Part shown: positions 10,314 through 21,630 of the stretch, piece after piece
How the letters are laid out: every line of letters begins with the position of its first letter
How positions within the stretch are numbered: the stretch's first letter is position 1
Source: Capra hircus
Lineage: Eukaryota; Chordata; Mammalia; Artiodactyla; Bovidae
DNA length: 64,000 nucleotides
Assembly (NCBI RefSeq): GCF_001704415.2
Contig: NC_030826.1
Location: 31,119,324-31,183,323, forward strand
Direction of reading: 5' to 3'
Made by a program: the position numbers and the translations under genes
Notes under the pieces: generated by a model
What the model saw: the letters and a program-made list of their open reading frames with translations, nothing else
Database searches by the model: none
Told to the model about the DNA's origin: nothing

Positions 10314-11091
10314 ATGCTCCAGTCTCAGTGCTCTCTGAACTCCTCTGCTTTTTATTTCAGAGGAATCAGGGGAAGGCTGTGCAGATCTTGAGTTGGAAGT
10401 TTGTCTTCTTGGGTTTTGAAGAGAGGAGAGGTGCTCTAAGCGAGACAGACTCACAGAATCTAACCCGACGTGGAGTGGGTAGGGGTCTTTGAGGAGGACA
10501 CCCGTGGCCCTCAGGTCGATAACTGTGGTTCGGGTGGCGTGTGAGAACTGTGATGCAGGCCAAGCAAATGGGGCAGTGAAGTCTCTTTCTCAAGCTGACT
10601 GTGCCCTGGGAAGGCAGTAGCCTTGGCACTGGAGTTTGGAGAGACTCCAGAGCAGGCAGAGGAGAGGTGGAGTCACGGTGGATGGAAGAGAAGGCTCAGG
10701 GCTGCCCTGATGGTAACTGTTTGGCTTGGGGAGGGGAGAGGCTGGGGGCAGGCTGGCTAGAAGCGGGATGTCCTGTGCAACTGGTTAGGGTTCAAAGAAA
10801 GTGTGAACATCTTGCCAAAGACCAGACACCTGGAGAGGGGCAGAGTGAACATGCAAACCCAGGTTCTGATTCTTTCCAAGCTCACCCACCCCTCCACACC
10901 GTGAGACATCCCTTCTGAGTTGCTGCAGGAAACAGGCTGCTCTGGTTACCAGATCAGGGAGCACGGGCACCTTCACTGTGGCTCTCCTGTCTGTGTGCTC
11001 CCGAGGGCTTTCCACAAATTCACAGCGAGGTCTAGTTCTTTCTTCATCCACTTAAAAAAAATATCTTTTGCATTTCAAAAACTGTGTTGAA
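10314..11091. other. Repeat-poor stretch, no gene seen
   Basis: GC-richer unique-looking DNA. The 105-codon plus frame at 10601-10918 and the minus frames overlapping it show no domain or splice pattern that I trust. Confidence 0.4.
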
Positions 11092-11120
11092 GGGGCTTCC
11101 CTGGTGGCTCAGTGGTAGAG
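11092..11120 (+). mobile_element. Bov-tA head fragment
   Basis: Only GGGGCTTCCCTGGTGGCTCA and a few following bases remain, fused directly to an old L1 relic. Confidence 0.6.
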
Positions 11121-11124
11121 TTTC

Positions 11125-11460
11125 TTTACCACTCTATTGAGTGGTACTCTGTTCCCCGCCCCGCCCCACTTCATCCCCTGGCAGCCCCTAATCTGCTCTC
11201 TGCCTCTACGGATTTGCCTATCCAGGGTGCTTCATACATATGGAATTATATAATAAGAGGGCTTTTGTGCCTGGCTGCCTTCCCTGAGCATACGGTTTTC
11301 AAGTACTTCGTTCCTTTTAAAGGTGGAGAAGTCTTCCGCTGCATGGACAGATTATATTTTGTTCATCCGCTCATCCACTGTTGGGTGTTTGGGCTGTGTC
11401 CACCCCTGCTGCTGTGGAGACCACGGCTGTGGACATTCGTGGGTGGGGTTTTGTCTGAAT
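11125..11460 (-). repeat. Old L1 3' relic, antisense
   Basis: Diverged antisense L1 wording: CATATGGAATTATATAATA and GTTCATCCGCTCATCCACTG, the ORF2 3' region. Confidence 0.55.
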
Positions 11461-11884
11461 TCTGAGCACCTTTGCTCCACACAGCTGTTCGAGCAATGCT
11501 CCCCCGGTGCTTGTCCTGAGCCTAGAATTCCACCTCAGCTCAGTCCACCCTCTGGAGCTAGCCGGGCAGGCAGAGGGACAAAGGGAGCTGTGCAGAATGC
11601 CAAATGGGAGCTCTGCGGCCGTACCCTCCTGGGATCGAAAGCCATCCTCTGCAAGCCACTCAGGACAGAAACTTCTTTAGACCTGCCTGCACACAAAATG
11701 CTTCCTAAGGCTGAATGTCCTACTCCTTTCCCTGCCTGTCCAACTGCTAGTCCTCTTTCATCTCTAACTTAACTGTCACCCCTGACTTACATTCTTCTAA
11801 GTGGTGTTCTTTAGTGTACAAGCTACTGAAAGAAAAGGCGAAGTATATCCTAAGTACATTCCCAGTTTCCCCAGGACAGGAGCT
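11461..11884. other. No gene seen
   Basis: Unique-looking DNA. The 149-codon frame crossing 11323-11772 starts inside the L1 relic, so it is not a gene. Confidence 0.4.
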
Positions 11885-12092
11885 GTACAACTTATTCAGC
11901 CTGTGCTCTAGAGCCTGAGAATCATAACTACTGAAGCCCACATACCCCAGAGCCCTTGCTTTGCGACAAGAGAAGCCACAGCAATGAGAAGCCTGCCCAC
12001 CACCGCAAGAGAGAAGCTTCCCCCGACCCCCGCCACAACTAAGAAAAGCCCCACAGCAACGAAGACCCAGCACAGACAAAAACAAATAAATA
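11885..12092 (+). mobile_element. CHR-L SINE, sense, 5' truncated
   Basis: Contains GAGAAGCCACAGCAATGAG and the CAGCAACGAAGACCCAGCAC end, followed by an AAATAAAT tail. Confidence 0.85.
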
Positions 12093-12360
12093 AATAACAT
12101 TATTTATTTTCAAAAGATAGCTTGAATATGTCCAGCACTGGGAATATAGCCAATATTTTGTAATGACTGTAAATGGAAAGTAACCTTTAAATTGTATAAA
12201 AGTAAAATATTAAAAAAATATGTAGTACACAGGAGGATGTGTATAGGCTATAAACAAGTACCACACCATTTTATGTGAGACTTGGGCACTTATGGATTTT
12301 GGGGTCTGTGGGGTCCTGGAATTAACTCCCTGTAGGTACCGAGGAACAACGCAACTATCT
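12093..12360 (+). repeat. Old interspersed repeat relics (L1 3'-tail-like)
   Basis: CAATATTTTGTAATGACTGT resembles an L1 3' end. The block near 12275-12345 (CACTTATGGATTTTGGGGTC, GGTCCTGGAATTAACTCCC) matches a common old mammalian repeat, family unresolved. Confidence 0.45.
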
Positions 12361-14030
12361 GTCCACTTTGTCCACTGAATTCTTTCAGCCACAGTCCTGT
12401 GTGGCTGGCTCTGTTTCAATGTGCTTAAGTCCTGTCTTCCCAACAAGAACAAAACCTTTTTTTGGGGAAGGACTGGGTCCAGCCCCACCCTACCCATCCA
12501 CAGCCCGCTGTGTGTGAGGCTGCTCAGCAACCAGAGGAAATTCCTCACCCTGTCCAAGCTTCAGTGTTTCATCTGAAAATGGGGGCTGATACACTTTTTC
12601 CTGCCTTGTCATTAGGGTCATGTGAGATGATGCTCTGGGGCCCTCATCAGAGTCTGCAGAACCAGGCTCGTGGGAAGCAGCCAATCCGTGCTGGTGGTAC
12701 CATCGTGGCTTCCCTGCAGGACCATACAAGGACCACAGCTCTGTTCTCCTTCGTCATGGAATTTTAACCTTAAATAAAAGAGCTGGAGAAGAAAAAACAT
12801 CTAAGAGGCCAGTTTGAGAAAGAGAGTGATGATTTGTTTCTCAGAGGGCAGAGCCTTCCCTGAGCTTGGGCAGGAAAGTCCTGGGGTCACATTTAGAACA
12901 ACCTAGTCACATACCAAAACTCAGGGGGCGTCTGAGTTACTCAGAGCACTGAGTGAGCTATTGTGGGCACTTTAGCAACAGTAACAAACGTCTCTGTAGT
13001 GGAACAAAATGTGTCCTTTCTCTGAGTTGGAATTCCCAAACTCAAGGTTTAAAGGAATATGACTTTATTGTTATTTTCTTTAGCAGAAGACCCTGAGGTG
13101 TGAATCGAAGCTGCGGTGATCCCTGGAGTCCGATGCTGCCTGGCCTGGCTGCCACCAGCACCCTGAAATGAATGGGCATATTATGCTTTCCATTAAAAGT
13201 TGTGGCTCTTAATTAAAAACGTGATCGCGGGTCTTTATGGAGACATTGTTTAGGTTTTCTTTAGCTGTTAACACGTAATAAATCATTTTAAAAGGACCTT
13301 TCCCCAGATTGCTTAATGGTTAGTGTATTTTTAAAAAGCGATTCGAAAATAAAGCTGGGATTAAATTTAGTGTTTGACAAGGTGCTAAGGGGCTCACCAC
13401 CTCGCTGGGCTAAGACAAGCGGGCTTTGCTTGATCTGCTACTGACGGTTCTCGTTTCACCAGCTTCGACCCAGCTTCCCCATTTGAAACAGCAGGGTGAC
13501 TTGGGTATCAAAAGTTTAAATGGTGGGTACAGGGAAAAAGTGCAGCCAGCCCACTCTTTCATCTGAGCTTCCTTTTACTGTCTTATAATCGCAAAACATG
13601 CAACTCTGCTGAGAAGAAAAGCCTTTGTCTTTAATGATCTCTCCTGCAATGCCAGAAAGCAGGGGATGTGTGGGTTGCGTGTGGGTGCCTGTGAATAATC
13701 CATAAATTCCAAAACCTGGGCTTCATTTCTTCTTCCTGTTGCAGACTCCTGCACCAGGGTGGAGTAAACAGGAAGTGCCCTTGGGTTCCAGTCCATTCGA
13801 GGGTTCTGTATGTAGGAATCACTGCGAATCTGAGGGGCGGCCACAAACATTTTCCTATATACTGGGCTGTTCTTAGGGCCTCTGGGTTGGATGGTACAGC
13901 AGAGACAAAACTAAAGGGCGTGCCTGGAATTGATGTGGGACTTTAGTCATGCATCGATGTCCTACTTTAGGGATGCTGTGTTTTCTGTGAAGGAGAACAG
14001 TAATTGCTAGGGGTATGACGAGATGACAAA
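12361..14030. other. Repeat-free stretch of about 1.7 kb
   Basis: No SINE, LINE or LTR recognised and no convincing exon. The part at 13130-13380 has homeodomain-like AT motifs and retained CpGs. This is the longest stretch in the left half without a recognised repeat. Confidence 0.45.
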
Positions 14031-14885
14031 AGTCAGAGTGTTTGCAAAGTACGTGTCACCAGGCAAATAAAAGATAATGATGATGATTCTAACCCAGTTT
14101 TACAATCGTTTAAAAATAAATAATTTCTTTGCAAAATTTCTAGTTGGCTGTGAAGATGGTTTCGGTTTGTTTCCTCTTCCCTCGTGGAATTTCCTGGTAG
14201 AGGAAGGCGTTACCTTGTTTGCTACTGGCCGAGAAGCTTGCTGTCCAAGTTTTCCTGGCTTCCAGGTGCCCATCTCCAAGCCAGGGTTCAGCCTCCAAGT
14301 GGCAGTCCCCCCAGGACGCCAGTAGAGGGGGTGCTGCCCCCTGCTCTCAGCACTGGGGGCGCAGTGGCCGCTGGGTTTCCCTTTCACTGTCCTGGCTGTG
14401 ACCTTGACTCCTGTGTGCCATGGAGACCACACACATGGCCGACAGCGGTTTTCATCTTGTTTACTGAAGGGAAAGGGAATTTAACTGGGATTCTTCAGAA
14501 ATTACAAAATGCCAGACGTCGCATTCCTGGTTACCGTCCATTCCAAAGTTTATCCCTGATTCAACTTAAGGTCCATCTGGCTGGGAGTGTCTCCACCTGC
14601 GTGGGGCAGCTTTCCCCTGAGTTGGTCTGTTTGCCTGCCTCCCCTGTTCTCATTTTCAATCCTGGCTCTGCACTCTTCCCCGCTACCCCGAGATTTTGAT
14701 GAAGAAAGTAGCTTCTACCCAAGTATGAAGGATCCCAGCAAAACTCATGACACCAGCATATTGTACTTTTCCTACTATGTTTTTTAAAAAGGGCTGCATT
14801 CTGTGGTTGACATTAGTTTACTCTTTGATTAACAGATATGTGTGTGTGTGTGTATCTGTTCTTTTGGGTGTTGTCTCTATACAGA
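14031..14885. other. Mostly unique DNA with a short TG repeat
   Basis: 14031-14090 may be a MIR 3' relic. A GC-rich part at 14280-14420 holds two CTCF-like words. A TG microsatellite lies at 14839-14852. The 171-codon plus frame at 14184-14699 has no domain and is opposed by a minus frame, so it is not called. Confidence 0.4.
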
Positions 14886-14886
14886 T

Positions 14887-15231
14887 TTGTTGTTCAGTTG
14901 TGTCTGACTCTTTGCGACCCCATGGACTGCAGCACGCTAGGCTCCCCCGTCTATCTCCTGGAGCTTGCTCAAACTCATGTCCATCAAGTTGGTGATTACC
15001 ATTGAACCATGTCATCCTCTGTCACCCTCTTCGCTTGCTTTCAATCCTTCCCAGCATCAAGGTCTTTTCCAGTGAGTTGGCTCTTTGCATCAGGTGGCCA
15101 AAGTATTGGAGCATCAGCTTCAACTCCAGCCCTTCCAATGAATATTCGGGGTTCATTTCCTTCACGATTGACTGGTTTGATCTCCTTGCTGCCGAAGGGA
15201 CTCTCAAGAGTCTTCTCCTGCACCACAGTTA
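14887..15231 (-). mobile_element. BovB 3' end, antisense
   Basis: Tail complement, then the C-terminal coding region antisense through CTCTCAAGAGTCTTCTCCTG. The decayed Arg codon reads CAA (plus-strand TTG at 15085-15087). Confidence 0.85.
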
Positions 15232-15275
15232 AAGTATACATTTAGGCTACCAATGCCAGATGAATCTACTCTAAT

Positions 15276-16460
15276 CAGTTAAAAAAAAAATTATTTGCCT
15301 ATATCGGGTCTTAGTTGCAGCATGTAGGATCTTGGTTGTGGTGCATAGGCTTTCTAGTTGCGGTCCGTGGCCTCTCTAGCTGTCTGTGACCTCTCTAGTT
15401 GCGGCATGTTGATTTTCTAGTTGTGGCTTGTAGACTCTCTAGTTGTGGTCTGTGGACTCTCTAGTTGCTGTGTGTGGACTCTGTAGTTGTGGTCTGTGGA
15501 CTCTCTAGTTGTGGTCCACGGCCTCTCTAGTTGTGGTCTGTGGACTCTCTAGTTGCTGTGTGTGGACTCTCTAGTTGTGGTCTGTGGACTCTCTAGTTGT
15601 GGTCTGTGGACTCTCTTGTTGCAGTCCGTGGCCTCTCTAGCTGTCTGTGACCTCTCTAGTTGTGGCATGTTGATTTTCTAGTTGTGGCTTGTAGACTCTC
15701 TAGTTGTGGTCCACGACCTCTCTAGTTGTGGTCTGTGGACTCTCTAGTTGCGGTCCGTGGCCTCTCTAGCTGTCTGTGACCTCTCTAGTTGTGGCATGTT
15801 GATTTTCTAGTTGTGGCTTGTAGACTCTCTAGTTGTGGTCCACAGCCTCTCTAGTTGTGGTCTGCGGACTCTGTAGTTGTGGTCCATGGCCCCTCTAGTT
15901 GCGGTCTGTGCACTCTCTAGTTGCTGTGTGTGGACTCTCTAGTTGTGGTCCATGGCCTCTCTAGTTGTGGTCTGCGGACTCTCTAGTTGGTGTGTGTGGA
16001 CTCTCTAGTTGTAGTCTATGGACTCTCTAGTTGTGGTCCGTGGCCTCTCTAGCTGTCTGTGACCTCTCTAGTTGTGGCATGTTGATTTTCTAGCTGTGGC
16101 TTGTAGACTGTCTAGTTTTGGCCCACGGCCTCTCTAGTTGTGGTCTGTGGACTCTCTAGTTGCTGTGTGTGGACTCTCTAGTTGTGGTCTGTGGACTCTC
16201 TAGTTGCTGTGTGTGGACTCTCTAGTTGTGGTTTGTGGACTCTCTAGTTGCTGTGTGTGGACTCCCTAGTTTTGGTCCACGGCCTCTCTAGTTGTGGTCT
16301 GTGGACTCTCTAGTTGCTGTGTGTGGACTCTCTAGTTGTGGCATGGAGGCTCAGTTGCTCTGCTACATGTGGCATCTTAGTTCCCCGACCAGGGATTGAA
16401 CCTGCGTCCCCTGCATTGCAAGGTGGATTCTTAACCATTGGACCACCAGGGAAGTCTCTT
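15276..16460 (-). mobile_element. CHR-type SINE inflated by an internal minisatellite, antisense
   Basis: The ends are a normal antisense CHR: a poly(A/T) edge at 15281-15290 and a right end with GACCAGGGATTGAACC and CCACCAGGGAAGT. AATCTACTC(T/C)AAT flanks it at 15263-15275 and 16461-16473, so one insertion of usual size has grown internally to about 1.2 kb. Confidence 0.9.
15341..16345. repeat. Minisatellite, 22-bp monomer with about 90-bp higher-order modules
   Basis: Monomers of the type CTCTCTAGTTGTGGTCTGTGG (22 bp) repeat in tandem, about 45 by length. A module of about 90 bp containing GCATGTTGATTTTCTAGTTG occurs four times (15361-15450, 15621-15710, 15751-15840, about 16033-16121). 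The right side alternates TGTGGTCTGTGGA and TGCTGTGTGTGGA units as 44-bp dimers. Confidence 0.95.
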
Positions 16461-16473
16461 AATCTACTCCAAT

Positions 16474-17689
16474 TGTGAACTGTTGCCTTTTCAGTTTGAT
16501 AAGAATTTTTGTCACTTTTATCACCACCAATCCTATCCCCTATGTGTAGTGTATGACTAGCATCACCCAGATCCTTCGGTAGTCAAACCTACATATTCAA
16601 AGTTATCCTTTGATCTCCATTTCTGTTTCTAGAAACCTCAAGACATCTCCATTTCACACCGGCAATTTTGTTCCCCCATACTTCACCAGTGCTCCCATCT
16701 ACCTCCTCAACTTTATGCACAAAAATTTTATGCTTCCATCATTAAGGTTTATAAAGTTTACATTTTGTTATGTAAGCAAGGTTGCCACCCATGAAGGCTA
16801 GAGTTGGTTCTAAAACTTGAGAACTCAGCCACAGCATTTATCCTTTTTTAGATCGAGTAACAACTCTTCTTTGCAGAATCAAGCAATAATCTATGATTAC
16901 ATTTCCATTAATATAATGCGTAAATATCAGACTTCTTTCTTTACCTAGAAAATAATTTTCCAAGCTCAAGAAACATTTATAAATGGGGATTCATCCTTCT
17001 CTCCTCCTCCAGATCACATAATAATCCTAGACAGTCAACTGTTCAGGTCATTGCAGTGGCTGGGGGTGGGGAGTCTCTCTCTTCTCATTCCCACCCTGGT
17101 GATTGTTGGGATGTAGTCTGGCATGTCAACTGGGATTGTTCTTCCTGGAGGCTGGGAACCTTCTTGGGCCACCTCTGAGTCATTCCACTGTGATTCTGCC
17201 ACATCCTGTCCTCAGGGACTGAGCGTGCCCCTGCTCAAGGGAGCAAGCAAGCAACCACAGTTTGGGGAAAATCTCTCCTTTACTCCTCTGGTGGCCTTCA
17301 AAGCCTCTCTCTCACATACACATACATACACCTCTTTTCTCTGAACCTCAAGCGTGCAATCTTTTCAATGAACTCAGGCTCCTAAAATATAGGAGAAACT
17401 GTTGACCTGAGCAGCTTCTATTTTCAGCTCTGCAAATATCTCTAAGACAAGAAACGATCAAGGGAAATAGATGGAAGCAAGACTGTAAGGAAGGCTGAGT
17501 GGGCACCACCTTGGGAGCTGTTTGGCCATAGGGAGTGATGTGAAGATGGTCCGCTGGGGGCAGAGGCGGCAGTTTCTCTGGTGCACAGGGGCCCTCACTC
17601 CCTTTTGCATTGTCTGCGTTCGTGCTCCAGGAGCTGAGCTGAGTAACTTTGACCGAGACCTAGAATACTAAAATATTTCCTATGTGTTA
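16474..17689. other. Repeat-poor stretch, no gene seen
   Basis: Unique-looking DNA. The ORFs at 16610-16801 and 17123-17344 are short and have no recognised domain. Confidence 0.45.
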
Positions 17690-17900
17690 TGCTGACCTCT
17701 GCTCTAGATGAGCAATTCCACTTCTAGGGGTAGATGCTTAACTGCCCCAGATGGGGGCTGGAAGACATGCTCCTGCTGATAATTGTTTGTAATCAGAAAA
17801 GCTGGAAACAGCAAATGTTTCTCAGTAGGGGGAGGGGGGCGGTGATGGATATACCGTGGTGACTCATGTACCAGATTCCACAAAGGAAGAGCAGTGAGTG
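17690..17900 (+). repeat. Old L1 relic, sense
   Basis: GCAATTCCACTTCTAGGGGT and ATCAGAAAAGCTGGAAACAG are diverged L1 ORF2 3' phrases. Confidence 0.55.
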
Positions 17901-17952
17901 AACCAGGTGGAGGAGGGAATGAATGCATGTATTTATTCACATTTCAGTAAAA

Positions 17953-19309
17953 GCAGACTGGAAAAAGTCAGTTTTCATTCCAATCCCAAAGAAAGGCAAT
18001 GCCAAAGAATGCTCAAACTACCACACAATTGCACTCATCTCACACGCTAGTAATGTAATGCTCAAAATTCTCCAAGCCAGGCTTCAACAATATGTGAACC
18101 GTGAACTTCCAGATGTTCAAGCTGGTTTTAGAAAAGGCAGAGGAACCAGAGTTCAAGTTGCCAACATCTGCTGGATCATCGAAAAAGCAAGAGAGTTCCA
18201 GAAAAACATCTATTTCTGCTTTCTTGACTATGCCAAAGCCTTTGACTGTGTGGATCACAAGAAACTGTGGAAAATTCTTCAAGAGATGGGCATACCAGAC
18301 CACCTGACCTGCCTCTTGAGAAATCTGTATGCAGGTCAAGAAGCAACAGTTAGACCTGGACATGGAACAACAGACTGGTTCCAAATAAGAAAAGGAGTGT
18401 GTCAAGGCTGTATATTGTCACCCTGCATATTTAACTTATATGCAGAGTACATCATGAGAAACGCTGGGCTGGAGGAAGCATAAGCTGGAATCAAGATTGA
18501 CAGGAGAAATATCAATAACCTCAGATATGCAGATGACACCACCATTATGGCAGAAAGTGAAGAGGAGCTGAAGAGCCTCTTGGTGAAAGTGAAAGAGGAG
18601 AGTGAAAAGGTTGGCTTAAAGCTCAACATTCAGAAAACAAAGATCATGGTATCTGGTCCCATCACTTCATGGGAAGTAGATAGGGAAACAGTGGAAACAG
18701 TGTCAGACTTTATTTTTTGGGGGCTCCAAAATCACTGCAGATGGTGATTGCAAGCCATGAAAGTAAAAGGCACTTACTCCTTGGAAGGAAAGTTATGACC
18801 AACCTAGACAGCATATTGAAAAGCAGAGACATTACTTTGCCAACAAAGGTCTGTCTAGTTAAGGCTATAGTTTCTCCAGTGGTCATGTATGGATGTGAGA
18901 GTTGGACTGTGAAGAAAGCTGAGCGCCAAAGAATTGATGCTTTTGAACTGTGGTGTTGGAGAAGACTCTTGAGAGTCCCTTGGACTGCAAGGAGATCCAA
19001 CCAGTCCATCCTAAAGGAGATCAGCCCTGGGTGTTCTTTAGAAGGACTGATGCTAAAGCTGAAACTGCAATACTTTGGCCATCTCATGTGAAGAGTTGAC
19101 TCATTGGAAAAGACTCTGATGCTGGGAGAGATTGGGGGCAGGAGGAGAAAGGGATGATAGAGGATGAGATGGCTGGATGGCATCACCAACTAGATGGACA
19201 TGAGTTTGAGTAAACTCCAGGTGTCAGTGATGGACAGGGAGGCCCGGTGTGCTGCGATTTGTGGGGTCGCAAAGAGTCGGACACGACTGAGCAATTGAAC
19301 TGAACTGAA
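17953..19309 (+). pseudogene. BovB copy 1: ORF2 reverse transcriptase to 3' end, broken
   Basis: BovB is a non-LTR retrotransposon of the RTE clade; its ORF2 protein nicks DNA and reverse-transcribes its RNA at the nick. This copy lacks the endonuclease and N-terminal part. RT motifs are visible: FLDYAKAFD with the catalytic Asp codon at 18226-18228, an RT motif B stretch (QGCILSP), and YADD at 18525-18536. The frame is broken by TAA at 18481-18483, a one-base shift near 18716, and TGA at 19089-19091. The 3' end has the usual GAACT repeats. It can only be a dead copy. Confidence 0.95.
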
Positions 19310-19436
19310 AGTGAAAGTGAATTTCCTCAGTGGTATCTGACTCTTTGCAACCCCATGAACTATAGCCTACCAGGCTCCTCTGTCCATGGGATTTTCCAGG
19401 CATGAGTACTGGAGTGGGTTGCCATTTTCTTCTCCA
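19310..19436 (-). mobile_element. Bov-tA SINE fragment inserted in the BovB tail, antisense
   Basis: Starts with GTGAAAGTGAA and runs through the Bov-A part to TTCTCCAG, without the tRNA head. GAACTGAACTGAA on both sides (19297-19309, 19437-19449) serves as TSD within the GAACT repeats. Confidence 0.8.
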
Positions 19437-19477
19437 GAACTGAACTGAACTGAAAACCAGAAAGCATCATATATATT

Positions 19478-19645
19478 GTTTATCTATCTTTATCTACCTA
19501 TCTATCTTTGTCTGTCTAGCCATCCCTCCATCTAGCCATCCCTCGATTTGTCTATGGTTTATCTTATATGCACATATACACACACATATAGACATACATA
19601 TATGTATATGTATGGAGAGATAGAGAAAGTGAGGGAGAGAGAGGA
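19478..19645. repeat. Degenerate (TATC/CATC)n and CA/TA microsatellite
   Basis: TATCTATCT and CCATCCCTC words grade into ACACATATA and then GAGAGA tracts. Confidence 0.8.
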
Positions 19646-19730
19646 ATGTGAACTACACCACCTTTATATAGCTTTCAAAAACTCTCAAAACATTATAATA
19701 TTGTTCATGCACACACATCTGTGCTTGTAT

Positions 19731-19888
19731 AGAGGACAGCAGAGGATAAGATGGCTGGATGCCAGCACCAACCCAATGGACAGGAACCTGAGCAAACTCT
19801 GGGAGATGGGACAGGGGAGCCTGGTATGCTGCAGTCCATGGGGTGTAAGAGTTGGACACAACGTAGTGACTGAATAACAACAACAATG
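19731..19888 (+). mobile_element. BovB 3' tail, sense
   Basis: AGAGGATAAGATGGCTGGAT through the ACTGAATAACAACAACAA tail. Only the last 160 bp or so of BovB is present. Confidence 0.85.
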
Positions 19889-21008
19889 GTCCCTTCAATC
19901 CACAAAGGATGAAATGCTCTCAAAAATTAAATTATGATAATATAATTATGAATGATTTTTTTGACAAAGAACAAAAGGGGGAGACATCTATTAAAAAATC
20001 GATGTGGCTAGACTTTCTCATTAATTCCCATTTTAAAAGAATACGTACAAGAGATATAAGGAGAGACAGAAAGCAAAGGGCACCATGAAAAAGAGAGGCT
20101 GGTATGAATGTGTAAAAATGGAAAAATGCTGAAACTTGAAAACAACACCAAGAAGACGGGGGTTTCCTATGATGCATCCAGAACAAGAATTACAAGGAAT
20201 ACATAAGGCCTCTCCCCAGGGCAAGTGATGTAATAGGTTAAGAGAGAATATAGTAAAACAAGAATGACTCAAATATTTTTAAAATTTATTTTTATTCTGT
20301 TTTCTATATTTTGTAATCTCTAAATTTAAAAGAAATTGAAGAAAATTCTACAAGGGGGAAGCAAAGCTCTCTGAGATAGTAATTATATTGCATCTGTAAG
20401 ATGGTAACACTTTCATTTTTATACTTTACCAAATTTATGTCATCAGAATCATTCTCATTTCAGAAAATGAGTTGATAAATTTTCTATATTTTTCCATGCC
20501 CTTAATAGTTTAATTGACATGAGAGTTCAATATGCTTTGAACATTTGAAAAACTCATTCATAAAATTAAAGACTATTGTTCTTTTTGTGTAGGTCTTTAA
20601 CCATTTAAAAAATACCATTTTTCCATTGTCATTAGGCTTTTTAACTTTCCTATGTCAATTTTCATAATTTATGTTTTCCTGGAATATTTTCCACTTATTA
20701 AAATGAAAGGTTAATACACAACATTTGTTTAGGATTTTAAAAATTGTCTCTCTATCCATGGCTATAAATGGATATAAATGGTAATAGCCCTTTCTTTGAC
20801 TCCAGATTGCGTACTTATGTTTTCTCTTCTGATTCATTTAGCTTTAGTCTGTTTTTCTTTTTTGCAGCTTATTGATACTTGCTCTTGTAATGTTTCCTTT
20901 CTTCTTTTATGCAGGTACAGCTATTTGTGTATAGCTTTAAACTTTCTGAAAGAAAAATGTTTAATTATTTTATTTCCAGTCTTTCTTTCTAATAATAAAA
21001 GTCATTTG
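19889..21008. other. AT-rich stretch, no gene seen
   Basis: AT-rich DNA with many stops in all frames. No family recognised with confidence. Confidence 0.4.
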
Positions 21009-21128
21009 AGGGATTTCCCTGGTGGTTCAGTGGTTAAGAATCTATGCTTCCACTGCAGGTGGCGTGAGTTTGATCCCTGGTGGAGGAACTAATATCCCGC
21101 ATGCCTCATGGTGCGGCAAAAACAAAAC
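21009..21128 (+). mobile_element. CHR-type SINE, sense
   Basis: GGGATTTCCCTGGTGGTTCA head, body with TTTGATCCCTGG, and a tail in AAAAACAAAAC. Confidence 0.85.
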
Positions 21129-21224
21129 GCATCGAAGAAAAGGGATTTCTGTTTGAGTTTAGCATTGGTTGCAGAGTACAACTTTAAATATTATTGTTAT
21201 TTTCTTAAGAGCCTGTCATTGCAT

Positions 21225-21630
21225 TTTTTAAGGTTTTATTTTGAAACATTTTCAGATTTATAGAAAAGTTAACAAAATTAGTACTGAGTTCCTCAGCTTT
21301 CTCTATTGGAATGTATGTGCATGGTACAGTTATTAAAGCTAAGACATTCAAACTGGGAGAATACTGTTAGGTTAAACAACAGACTTTATTCATCTTTTAC
21401 AATATTTTGGCTAATGTGTACCAATCCAGGGCCTCACAATGTGTTCAGTTCTCAAGTGTCCTTGGCCTCCTCCAACCTGGACTCTTCCTTAGTTTTTAGG
21501 ACCTTGATGCTTTTGGGTAATACTGGTCAGTCATTTTATAGAATGTCCTTCAGTTTGGGTTTGTCTAATGCTTTCTCAGGTTCTATCGAGGTTATGAACA
21601 CTTGGCAAGAATACGACAGAAATTAGTGTC
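21225..21630 (-). repeat. Old L1-like relic, probably antisense
   Basis: GATTTATAGAAAAGTTAACA, TACTGGTCAGTCATTTTATA and AATGTCCTTCAGTTTGGG match a frequent old L1 3' region. Confidence 0.5.

Noticed and set aside
14184..14699. 171-codon plus-strand ORF
   Set aside because: GC-rich chance frame with an opposing 110-codon frame, no recognised domain, no splice or promoter context.
15341..16345. Regular repeats that might suggest a CRISPR array
   Set aside because: Units are contiguous 22-bp variants without unique spacers, inside a TSD-bounded SINE in vertebrate DNA.
18040..18405. Minus-strand ORFs inside BovB copies (also 44604-44867, 49923-50372, 18710-19189)
   Set aside because: Shadows of the sense reverse transcriptase frame.
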